In this document: positions 12,114 to 22,256 of the stretch, one piece after another
Layout of the letters: each line of letters begins with the position of its first letter
Numbering within the stretch: position 1 is the stretch's first letter
DNA from: Naematelia aurantialba
Lineage: Eukaryota > Basidiomycota > Tremellomycetes > Tremellales > Naemateliaceae
Length of the DNA stretch: 64,000 nt
NCBI GenBank assembly: GCA_021527695.1
Contig: JAKFAO010000003.1
Location: forward strand, 372,001 to 436,000
Reading direction: 5' to 3'
Made by a program: the position numbers and the translations under genes
Notes under the pieces: model-generated
Seen by the model: the letters and a program-made list of their open reading frames with translations, nothing else
What the model was told of the DNA's origin: nothing
Database searches by the model: none

Positions 12114-14321
12114 TCAAATCATCACGGCGCGATCGACGTTGACCGTCCTTCTGACCGTTTCGAAAATCCTAAACAGGCTCAACAACATGTTACCGCCGTA
12201 CAACAGGAGCGCCAGCAGACTGAGGGCGATACACCCGATTTGCCTGTGGCAGATCTCGTGTACCGCATGACCGGCTACAAGGGAGTCAGGCAGCGTGATG
12301 TCGAAATTACGAACAGCGGCAGGTCGTTCGCGATATCCGACGCTCGTGTCATTCTCAGCCGCCGCACTCAGACCCGCGACAAGTGACTCGTAATCGTCAC
12401 TCAGGCCCTGACGCCACCATGGGTCGCCCGACGCACACTCCAGTGCCGTAGCAATATAGTCGTTGAGCGCGAGCGAGGCGGCCGACGACCACAGGGCCAC
12501 AAAGAGGAGGTCGAGGCACACCCACAGCATCTTGGAGCGAAGGCCCCAGAGACCAATGGGTCTGCCGTAGTATTCGCGGTAGATCGCCGTCAAGACATGC
12601 AAGATCGTAAGGGACGAGTACGAGATGATCAGAGTCGTGGACGACCCGATCAGCCCGGAAAGCTGAAGGCTGTCGAGCTGGAGGCGTATGGTGACGGCCA
12701 ACGCAAGCGCAGGGACCACTGCAGCGAGGTTGACCAGCCGAATCCAGATGGTCACCCTTGCATCGAGAAACATGATGCGACGCCACCGCGCCCTCCGATC
12801 CGTCTCGATCCGGGGTCGCTGACTTGGACCGAACCACTTGAGCCCCACCCGCTTCTTGGCGACCACAGTTCCCTTCTCAGTCGCTCGGGTCTCTGATCGC
12901 GACAGCTCGTCGCCCTCTTCAATATCGTTGGTCCGGTTGTTCTCGCCCCAGTCAAACCCATGTTGGTTCACTCGCCCTTCTTTCCACGGCTCGGCTTGCA
13001 CGGCTGCGCCGGACGGCGTGAATCCAAGACCAGACGGGGTGGGGGGGACCAAAGCCTGCCTGTACCGCCTCGTACGCTTGTTCTTGCTTCGCTTGTTTTC
13101 CGCGAGCTTCGACCCGTTGCCCGGCGCCCGACGCCCAGCTTCATCTTGAAGAGCCACTCGTTCGGGAGAGCTCTGAAATTCCTTTCCTGCAGCAACAGCC
13201 TTGTCTGGTAGACCGTTCTTCCGATCGGCGTCTCTCGCGCCAACTTCAGTAGAAGCCTTCTTGTACGCCACCTGTGATGGCTCCTCGTACGTCCCGTGAA
13301 GCGCATCTTGCCAGGAGCCAGCGTGCGGCCATCCGTCCTTGAAGTGCTCTCGGACAGGATCAGGAAGATTGAGGCGAAGTCGATGACTGCCGCGACGGCG
13401 TTGTTCCGGCCTGCTGGGTGTCTCTGCCACATCGGGGGTAGAGTCGCCCCCAGACTCAGGACCGACCGTCTGAGTCTGTGCTCGACGACGCATTTTATTT
13501 CGAGGAGTGTACGGCGCCGCTGCCTCGGTATCGGTATGCGGCTCTACCTCGCGCCTTAGAAACCGGAATGCGTTGGAATGCCGACGAGGTGCAGAGGTTG
13601 GGTTCACTCCCAGCGGTGTAGACGGGGGCGTCCCCGTATCACTACCTTGTCGGGCTACATCCTGATTGAGCGAGGAGAGTAGACCTCCCTTAGGAGCCTC
13701 ATTGGCAGGAGACGTGGGGGCCGAGCTGGACCGCACAACGTCGACCGGCTCGTCCAGGGAGATTATAGGGATGTCCTTGGTTTTCGCTCGGCGGGCTAAG
13801 AGGCTATTCTGAGCTACTCTCGGCGCTGATCGAGAGAGTCTCCCTGGAACCTCTGGATCCGAAGCTCTCTGGGAAGCATCCTTGCTGTCTCCTCTTGGAG
13901 TGCCGTATCCTCTTGGGGTGCCGCTCCCTCTTGGAGTGCCGTCCATCCTGGGAGTGCCGTCCCCTTTTGGAGTGCCGTCCATTCTTGGAGTGTTCCCCCC
14001 TCTTGGAGTGTTTCCCCCTCTTGAAGTATGCCGAAATCTATCCCTTATGCGTTCCCTCTCACCCTCTCGATGCGGAGTCTCCGAAGAGCCGGCTTCGAGA
14101 TCCGAGTTGGTAGGCCTCATCGATCTAGCCCGCATCTTCGCCATGCCCCTATGTGTGAAAGTCCACCACGGCGGCTCGTCATCGTCGGAATCGTCGTCGG
14201 AATCTGCGGAAGACCCGGAAGTGGAGTATTGAAGTTTGAGTCGAGGACGCTTCTTGCTGGTCGGTAAGGGTGCGGTTGCGGCCGTCTGGCCAGCTGGGGC
14301 AGTACTCGATCCCGCCTCCAT
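12114..14321 (-). CDS. Multi-pass membrane protein with long disordered N-terminus (MARVEL-like topology, function unknown)
   Basis: Single-exon ORF of 735 aa. Residues 1 to about 515 are polar and disordered, with an acidic Ser/Asp cluster (SADSDDDSDDDEPPWW) and a short tandem repeat near residues 95-150 of the form TPR(G/M)(D/G/Y)G. The C-terminal third has four hydrophobic segments: about 527-550 (IWIRLVNLAAVVPALALAVT), 558-585 (LIGSSTTLIISYSSLTILHV), 597-622 (MLWVCLDLLFVALWSSAAS) and 697-720 (CIALSLLALLLYGGNMLLSL). An extracytoplasmic-looking loop with two Trp and several Cys lies between the third and fourth. This is a MARVEL-like four-helix arrangement. I do not recognise the family with certainty and assign no function. 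Confidence 0.85.
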   Translation of the reverse strand: MEAGSSTAPAGQTAATAPLPTSKKRPRLKLQYSTSGSSADSDDDSDDDEPPWWTFTHRGMAKMRARSMRPTNSDLEAGSSETPHREGERERIRDRFRHTSRGGNTPRGGNTPRMDGTPKGDGTPRMDGTPRGSGTPRGYGTPRGDSKDASQRASDPEVPGRLSRSAPRVAQNSLLARRAKTKDIPIISLDEPVDVVRSSSAPTSPANEAPKGGLLSSLNQDVARQGSDTGTPPSTPLGVNPTSAPRRHSNAFRFLRREVEPHTDTEAAAPYTPRNKMRRRAQTQTVGPESGGDSTPDVAETPSRPEQRRRGSHRLRLNLPDPVREHFKDGWPHAGSWQDALHGTYEEPSQVAYKKASTEVGARDADRKNGLPDKAVAAGKEFQSSPERVALQDEAGRRAPGNGSKLAENKRSKNKRTRRYRQALVPPTPSGLGFTPSGAAVQAEPWKEGRVNQHGFDWGENNRTNDIEEGDELSRSETRATEKGTVVAKKRVGLKWFGPSQRPRIETDRRARWRRIMFLDARVTIWIRLVNLAAVVPALALAVTIRLQLDSLQLSGLIGSSTTLIISYSSLTILHVLTAIYREYYGRPIGLWGLRSKMLWVCLDLLFVALWSSAASLALNDYIATALECASGDPWWRQGLSDDYESLVAGLSAAAENDTSVGYRERPAAVRNFDITLPDSLVAGHAVHEICHRQIGCIALSLLALLLYGGNMLLSLFRIFETVRRTVNVDRAVMI

Positions 14322-15641
14322 GGACGGGGCGACGTATGCCTCATGGTCGGATGATGGTGTAGGGGGGTCAAAAATGGCGGATGCTGCTTAGTGAGCATAA
14401 TGAGCGGTTGACCAAGGATATACACGTACGAGGAATAGTCCGGACTTTTCGCTGCACGGTGCTCTTGTGGGTTGTGGCCGAGCCAGTTGGACTCGTGACT
14501 CTCTCCATGGATAGCGACTGTCCTCCTGGGCTTGGAGAGCGAGCGGCATCTCGGAAGGCAGACGATGAAGCGACGGCGTGGGTGTTGATGCCGGTAGACA
14601 TTCTGTCTAGCCGGGTGGAATGATAGAGCGCCGTTCACTGGTCTATACAGCGTGCTCCCGCAAGGCATCCAGGCATGTCAACGTCAATGTCATGTGCAAG
14701 CGCGAGCCATGTAGTGTGGTCGGTTGCAGATGCGAAGGTATGTGTTCAAGTTGAGCGGGGATTTTGTATGCCTGGTTGTGTTTGCAATCAGGGCCGTCCT
14801 CTCCCGTTCTCGCCTCTTATGATCAACTTTGAAAGCGAGGCAGTTTTGAAGCCGTGATATGTATACAAGAGAGGATGTCGACTGCGTTTACAGTATTATA
14901 TGTTATATATACAGACAGAGAGGAAAGGTTGTGGTAGTGGATGGAGTAGATGCAACAGCAATCCATGTCGTCTCCCGCTCAGGGCTGGGTACAACGTGGC
15001 AACGCATAGGGGGGGTTACTAACCGCCTGGTATTGTTTATAACAGACGTGTGCTCTTCTCAACCTCGTCTCTCTCAAGCAGCTCTTGCATACACACACAC
15101 ATACACCCTTCCTGTCCATGACTGCTCTCTTCCATGCATGCACCTCTGCAGTCGCTGTGTCCCCCTCAAGCAACTCCGAGTGGCTCAACACCCCCCCCCC
15201 AACCGAGTGCCACAGACGGAATCAAATTCGGTGAACGGAAACCTCCCAATGACGAGGTGTTGCGCTTTGGATTCTCAACAAACTCTGCTTTCCTCGTTGG
15301 TGCATTGGACTGCATATTCCCTCTACAAAGCATTGCCTCGGACGCTCGCTCTCACCCTTTGTTAGACGGGGACGGGCCGCTACCAGACACTCTGCAGCTT
15401 TCGAATCGTCTTCTTTCGACGGGAATCGCAGCATCCAAGGCTCAGCAGTCTTTTTGGCACAACTTGCCACCTAAAAGCGGCCAAACGCTTGGACACTGCA
15501 CGCGACCACCATTCGCATCGATACTCTGCAACTGATGGAACGTTGCGCCTCGCAAGAGCCTCGATAGAGATCTGCAAGGCAAGGCAGAGCCCTCGTTGTG
15601 GCGTACCACCGCAATCCTTGGATCGAGGCTGGCCCTTAACC
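14322..15641. other. Intergenic region between divergent genes
   Basis: About 1.3 kb upstream of both the membrane-protein gene and the PPP4R1-like gene. Short open frames show no splice logic or known family. A C10 run lies near 15190. Confidence 0.5.
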
Positions 15642-18600
15642 ATGGAGCCGACCGACAGTCAAAGGGACGTCGTGGCGAGTCCCAGCGGTGAGTAAAGAAG
15701 ACTTTCGTCGAACCAGACGGAAAGTCGTGACATGCTGACTCGACGCTGCACAGGCGCGTTGCACCCTCTGAACGAGCACGAGATCTCAGCGCAGTCTCCT
15801 CCAGAGCCGCCTCGAAACTTTAATCCACCTGCAGACGACCCGATCAGCCCCACACAGAGTATCTCGTCGCCTGCCGACTCGCCCGAAGGCCTGAATATAG
15901 CCGCCGGCGCATCGTCCACATCCTTATCCCTGGCTATCAGACAGCTATACGCCAACCGTCCACAGCTTCGAGATTTGCAGAGAGTGTCCAACGACAGTAT
16001 CAGGTCCCCCGGCTCGGAAGGCAGCACCGGCACGCCGCACTCTGGAATGAGCTCCGAGTTTGGGGAACATCTGGTCGAGGCGAGAGACCGCCTGTTGAGC
16101 GAGAGTGGTAGTGGCAGTCCAGAGGGGAGAAGCCGTGGCGGATCGATGGACGGATTCGAGTTCAGTGTCATTAATCCCACGCCGCCTTCGAGGTCCATGC
16201 CTCTCGAAGCAGAGTCGACCCAGGCTCGCCGACATGGAAGTGTCTTGGGTGTCCATGGCCAGGACGAAGAGGGCCACGACCTCCCTCCGGAGCATGCTTG
16301 GGACAGCGTGGTAAGTGGATCAAATGTTGGCATTTATCGACACAGCTAACATTGACTTTCACAGTGGCCTGCAGCAGGGACGTCACATCGTCCAGTCCCT
16401 CCGGATACCGGGGCTTCTCGTTTTCCAGTCGCACCAATCAACCCATACTCCACCCCTACCTTTTCTCCCGCTGTCATACCAGTCACAGCGCAAACACGCA
16501 AACCCAGCTCACCTATGCTTACTCCCCGTGATAAGCGACCCAGCTCGCCGTTGCGGATATCCCCGCGCAAGTCACCAGATCAAGACCCGACACGAAACGA
16601 ATACTTTGCAAGTGGCCGACGGCGCAGTATCGTCAGTCCATCGAGTCCTCGCCTTGCCTCGTCCCCGACAAATTCTGGTCCTCTCGCAGCCTCCACTCGA
16701 AACATGCTCGCTCACTGTCAAACTCATCGCCAACCACTCGACCGGTCGGTCGTGACTCGCTCGAAAGGACAAGACGATCTCCACCACTGGCTGCTAGTCC
16801 TCCGAGCAGCCCACTGAAACGAGGGGCACGTATCTCACCTCCGCATGCGACGGGACTGCCGCCCAGTGTCCAGCTGAAGAAGCAAGACTCTGGCTCGGGA
16901 GCTGGTCCTTCACGATTAACGGATCTGGGTCTCTCACCTCCGTCGTCGTCCACGATGAGTCGGCCGAGAGGCAGGAGCGTGTCGGGCATCCGGCATGTCG
17001 TCGATCCAATAGAACGTAGAGACTCGCCTCATCCGCGTCAGTCACCCCGGAACCTGCAGATAGGATTCGAGCCGCCGCCTGCCCTTTCGCCAGAGCCATC
17101 ATTCCCCCCGATAGCTCTACCTCCAGCTGTGGCCTCCGCTCCTCCCGCTCGATCAGCCATAAGGATAGGTGAAGATACGTCCGAAGTCGCTGTGGCCACT
17201 CCAAATGAGACCTTGCCAATTTCGCCTACTGCCTCGTCGTCACCACCTCTCTTTCCGCCATCAGCACGGCCGGCTGTATTGCGTCGCGCCCTGTCAGACT
17301 ACGATGCCAACCAACGTGTGGCGTCACCTTCCTTCCTCCGACACCACAGCGCTGCCGAGGTGGAAAGGTCACCTAAAGAGACGCAGGCGCATGCAGATCT
17401 CCCAGCACCAGTCATTCCTGGGCCTGGGGAGGATCCCTCCTCATCGCCACCGAGGACGAGCCCTCGGTCGTCGCCGACGCAGGCCGTTCCAATCGAGGAT
17501 TCGCCGGTCGAGTCGACCGCACCGCCCGCCAAGCCGGAGCATGTCGAGACTCGCGCGCCTCCAAGTTCAGAAAAGTTTGGGGAGATGGGTTTGGTAGACG
17601 AAGGGGATATTCTCCCTTCCGGTGACTTCACCATGGACGTGACCTTTGATGATGAGGGGCTGAATACCCTCGAGCGGATATTTCTCTTGTCCAAGTCGGA
17701 ATACCCGTTCCATCGATCGTATGTCGCGCGCGTACTTGGCGACCTGCTCAACGATGTCGATCCTTGCGAAAGTGTGGAATATGTCCTTCCCCTACTTAGT
17801 GGATTCAGCATGGACGAGGACGAGAGCGTCAAAGAAGCCTTTGCGAGCGAGCTCCACCGGATCTTGTGGTACTTTTACTCGACGTGCAAATTGGTTGGAG
17901 AGCAGGATGTCGCGGAATCCGGGGCAGAGCTCGAGCCCGAGGCTGCCCAGGAGCGCGAAACGCTTACGATCACCTCGGAAGGCGTATCAGTTGTTCCCAC
18001 TCCCACTGCCGCGGACATTGCGGCCATACCCATCGTCGAGGAACGGCGGAATTCACTCGGTTCTCTCGCTGGTCCCAGTAGTGCAGGATCAAGCCTGCGG
18101 AATCGCTCGGTCTCTACCGTCGAGGACGGGAGCACTCCGGCGTCCACCGTTAGCGAGACGGACACGGTGTTCAGCCCGGACGCCTTGGTCCAACCGTATA
18201 TCGACGATCCGGAGAGGGGATACACCAAAGGTACTGGACCACTGGTGGACCGTCCTGTATTGGCTGTCTCGTTCTTCACCCCCCTCCTCGGGAGCCTTTT
18301 ACTCAATTCCAACGCGGTCATATCAGAATCGGTCCGTTCTGGTGTTGTCTCCATCATTGCGAGGCTCCGGCGCAAGTCACCGGATCCGGAGCGGTGGGGC
18401 GCTGGTGTCAGCGAACATGAGCCGGATGAGCGTCGGGTGTTTGCCTCGCAAACCGGACCTCACTCGCACGATATTCGGCCCTTTGACGATGCATCCCGGA
18501 CGGCTGTGGAAGCTGAACTCCTCCAAGGGATCGTGTTGGGTATGGGCCAGCTCGCCACGGAGATGCCGGACAACATGTTCCAGGAGAGTCTGGAGGACGA

Positions 18601-20881
18601 GCAACGGTATATGGAAGGATACAACCAAGGGGGCGAGATGGACGATGAGGCTGAGCTGTTCCGCGCCCAGTTGATTGCTGAGGCTACGGCGGGGAGGGCG
18701 ACGAGCCTGAATCTCATCGGATCGATATGCGAGGAATACAGTGGGCAGGAAGCGGTTGATAATGGCTTTGTGGATGAAGTGCTGAGGTGTGGCGACGGAG
18801 ATGTCGCTGTGAGAGCAGAAGCAGCAGTCGCCCTGAGTCTGTTGGCAAAGACTGTCCCCATCGATCAGATCAATCAAATGGTATGTTGCGGCAGTATCAG
18901 TAGCTGACAGCACAGGTTCCCGTTTTTGAGGCGCTCTTATCTGACCCGTCATCACATGTGCGCCAGTCGGCGTGTTTGTGTCTTGCGCCTCTGTGTGAGC
19001 GCATCGACTCGGCAGACGAGCGCCGTGCGCTGGCGATCAGCACGGTCGAAACGCTCAGTGATGGTGACTATGACGTGCGATGCGCCCTTCTCGAGATGAT
19101 GGGCGAGGTGATCTATGCTTTCAGGGACGACGGGCGAGGTCCGCCGACCGAGCTTTTGGAGGTGTACATGGATGCAGGGGATGAAGATCCGATCATCGAT
19201 GGGGACTGGGCAGTTGTGGCTTCTTTCAACGTACGTCCCATCTCCCCCTTTGTCCGCTTGCCCGTCTGTCCGTTCCACCCATCCTTTCCCGTGGCGGGAT
19301 GACAGTCTGATGCGGTTGGCGTAGTTACCTGGAGTCTGCTTGACACTTGGTCCTGATCGGTGGCCCCAACTACGCGAGCTGTACAGAACCCTCCAGCAGT
19401 GCGCGGGCGACAAAGTCATCCACACCCTCGCAGCGTCCCTGCACGAATTAGCCAAAATCCTGCACCCTGCCGATGTCGACACCGACCTAGTGCCAGTCTA
19501 CAAGCGATGCCTCAACTGCGCCGACGAGATTCGTGAACGCGTGTTTGAACACGTCGATGTCTTTCTCTCCCGGCTTCCAGAGGAGAGAGCGTGGGAGCTG
19601 TTTCTTGATTTGGCGCACGCTTGGGCGGACAAGGATCTGGGGGGTTGGAGAGCGAGGGAACAGCTCGCGACGCACATTCCCAGCTTCTTCGGCATCTTCA
19701 TTGGAAAGCAGAGGCCGATGGAGGTGGTGCTTGACATCACGAAGGATGCGCTCTCGGATCCGTTTGCCGCCGTCCGCGAGGCTGCGATACGTGGGGTGAG
19801 TGTTGTATTCCCCGCATACTTCTGCCCTGTTTCCCTCTTGAGCTCGACCTCGTCGTATCTCTCCTCTTCTACCGTCAGGGCTCGATGTGCCGGCCGGCTG
19901 CCCGTCGGTCCCTACGTAGGCAACGTGGTGTGCTGACATCCCAGATGCCTTTGTCCTACGAGCGGCTTGAGGGCGAGGGTGCTATCGCCGAGGCATATCG
20001 CAACATGCTATTGGATCTCAGCAACTCGGGCTCCTATCGCGCGCGACTGACGTTCCTGCGGTGTATCAAAGCGTTCATCCAGCCGCCACCGAACCGGACG
20101 GCGTTTGAAGAGTTTTTCCTACAGGCCCTGCCGCGGTTGAGTCAGGACGTGGTGGATGTGCGCATCGGACTGGCGCAGGTCGTTGCGGATCTGTTCATCG
20201 ATGGTGAGCGGCGGCGCATGCGTGCTGCGTGTCGTGTTCGATCTGGTTGCTGACTCTCTAGGCGCGTTCTACCACCTAGAGACTAGTCCTATTCCAGGGC
20301 CGATCAGGCAGCTGGTCGCGGCCTTGGCACAAGATGATGCAGTGGACGTTAGGGATATCATCCGGCGTATCGACATGCTCCGCGTCTTCAAGGGCAAGAA
20401 CGTCCCGCCAGCGACGCAAGGCCCAGGGACGTTGCACGACCTCGACCAAGGACGAGGGCTCGGAACGCTGCACGACCTCGACCAAGAACTCGAGGACACC
20501 AAAGTTGTCGAGTCGGAATCCTACTCTGCCGAGTCCGCACCGCACTCCGACGCGACGGTACGAGCGCACGCGACCGCGGACGCCAGGACGGGCCGGATAC
20601 CCAGCGCCGAGCTCGCAGCGCGGATGGGAGGGGTGCACCTCGATCGAACGACACCTCTGGCGGTGGCTGTGGCTGCGGGCGCGGTGCCAGAGGACGTCGC
20701 GGCCGCTATTGCGGCAGGGACAGAGGGGCACGCCGCGGCAGCGCCAGGTAGGACAGAGGCAAGCAGGGAAGGGCGGATGAAGAGTCCTACCCCGGGTGGG
20801 ACTCCTGGTAGGGAGACTCCGGACCCGTTTGCAGCGAGTTTCGAGGAGGCGACTCACTCGCCTTCTGGCTGTACGCCTTAG
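15642..20881 (+). CDS. PPP4R1-like HEAT-repeat protein phosphatase regulatory subunit (frame break in exon 3)
   Basis: Resembles regulatory subunit 1 of protein phosphatase 4, a HEAT-repeat scaffold. Seen: exons 15642..15687, 15754..16310, 16365..18880, 18916..19230, 19325..19795, 19945..20203, 20262..20881. The first 500 residues or so are Ser/Pro-rich and disordered. HEAT-type helices follow: TLERIFLLSKSEYPFHRSYV, YVLPLLSGFSMDEDESVK, VFEALLSDPSSHVRQSACLC, MPLSYERLEGEGAIAEAYRN. Exon 3 as read is not in one frame: the frame of ...SSPTNSGPLAASTRN is left for that of RSLSNSSPTTRPVGRDSLER near 16690-16800. Either a one-base indel or a small unrecognised intron (for example 16745..16797, 53 nt, GT-AG) explains this. 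The intron 18881..18915 is only 35 nt. Family assignment is by resemblance only. Confidence 0.75.
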
Positions 20882-21159
20882 AGGCGATGCGGCGATGCGG
20901 CGAACGGTGCAGTTCGGCAATGGTGAGACTTGGCATCCTGTTGGCGAGATTCGGTGGCGAGATTCGGCATCCTGGTGGCGAGAATCTGCTGCACGGCGAG
21001 AATCTGCTGCACGGCGAGTCTGCAACACGGCAAGTCTGCAACAAGCGACACTGCGCGTGCATGTGTCTCTGGTCTGGCGTCAGCATCTGTGTTATGCTCT
21101 GGGCCAATCTGGTGGAAGGTGGAAGGTGAAAGGCGGGAGTTGAAAGCATTGCATGTTTG

Positions 21160-21290
21160 CGAATGGAGGTGGAGATGCAGATGCAGATGGAGATGCAGAT
21201 GCAGATGGAGATGGAGATGGAGAGGAGATGGAGAGGAGATGGAGACGGAGATGGAGATGGAGAGGAGATGGAGATGGAGGTGGAGGGGGT
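21160..21290. repeat. GGAGAT/GCAGAT hexamer tandem array
   Basis: Purine-rich imperfect repeats of GGAGAT mixed with GCAGAT, about 20 units. The strand asymmetry gives Arg/Trp-rich or Ser/Pro-rich spurious frames. Confidence 0.9.
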
Positions 21291-21994
21291 AATTCTTCCG
21301 ATCTGGGACACAGTTTGTCCAAATGTAGCTTTATGGCCGATACGCGGCGGAGACGTGTCTACATGGTGATGTGTAGAGTGTAGAGTAGGAGCAGCGAGGT
21401 GATCTGCATATCGTATCTATCGTGACGGCCCAAGCCTGCAGTCACGTGCACGCGGCGCCATGGTGGTGGTTCGCTGCTCAGCGGGCAGCTGGTGCGCTGG
21501 ATTCGTACTACTGGAATGCAAGACGCGCCGGCATGCAATATGCGTGCGATAATCGGCGCAGACGAGGCGGAGCATGCAGGCGAGGCAGAGCATCCAGAGC
21601 ATCCAGTCGAGACATACGAGGGAGAAGAGGGAGAAGAGGGAGAAGAGGCCCGGCCTATTCAGCGTCGCTCGCTCCGCCACAGACACGACGAGTTCGTCCC
21701 GGGCCCCAGCCTCTCCGGCTGTCCAGCAGTCCCTTGAAGCGGACAAACGACGAGGCTATGAACATGTACGCGCGGCGGAGGTGCTCGCCCAACCGCATTG
21801 TGCTCTGTCTGGGGTGGCATTGCCTGATCGTTGATACGGGCTGATACATTGATACAGTATACTGATACAGTGTGATATTTGCATGTGCGTCCATGATACC
21901 AACTTATGCAGGATGGACAATACGAGGGGACCAATCGGACCACAGGCAACAATCATGTTGCCCCTCACTCGATGGGCATAGGGGCATAGTGGGA

Positions 21995-22118
21995 AGCTTG
22001 CACGGGGACGAGGTCGTGGGATGCTTGTGCGGGACGAGGTCGTGGGATGCTTGTGCGGGACGAGGTCGTAGGAAGCTTGTGCGGGACGAGGTCGTAGGAA
22101 GCTTGTACGGGACGAGGT
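21995..22118. repeat. 26-bp minisatellite (about 4-5 copies)
   Basis: Units of about 26 bp built on CGGGACGAGGTCGT followed by GGGATGCTTGTG or AGGAAGCTTGTG. The copies differ at a few positions. Just 3' of the TRK gene. Confidence 0.9.
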
Positions 22119-22256
22119 CGCCGCCGACGCATTCGCTACGCAGGGCGGCCGTTCGGCGACTCGAAACCATTGTTCGACTCGCGCTTGGTCGCTGGCGGCT
22201 CGGCGGCTTCTGACCTGCGATCGATCCGTGCGTACTCGCGCGGAAGCATCACGGCA

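Larger units (their letters stand above)
20882..22256. other. Convergent intergenic region with low-complexity DNA
   Basis: About 1.4 kb between two 3' ends. It holds a GGAGAT-type array, a GA-rich run near 21615-21650 and a 26-bp repeat (listed separately). No gene recognised. Confidence 0.6.
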
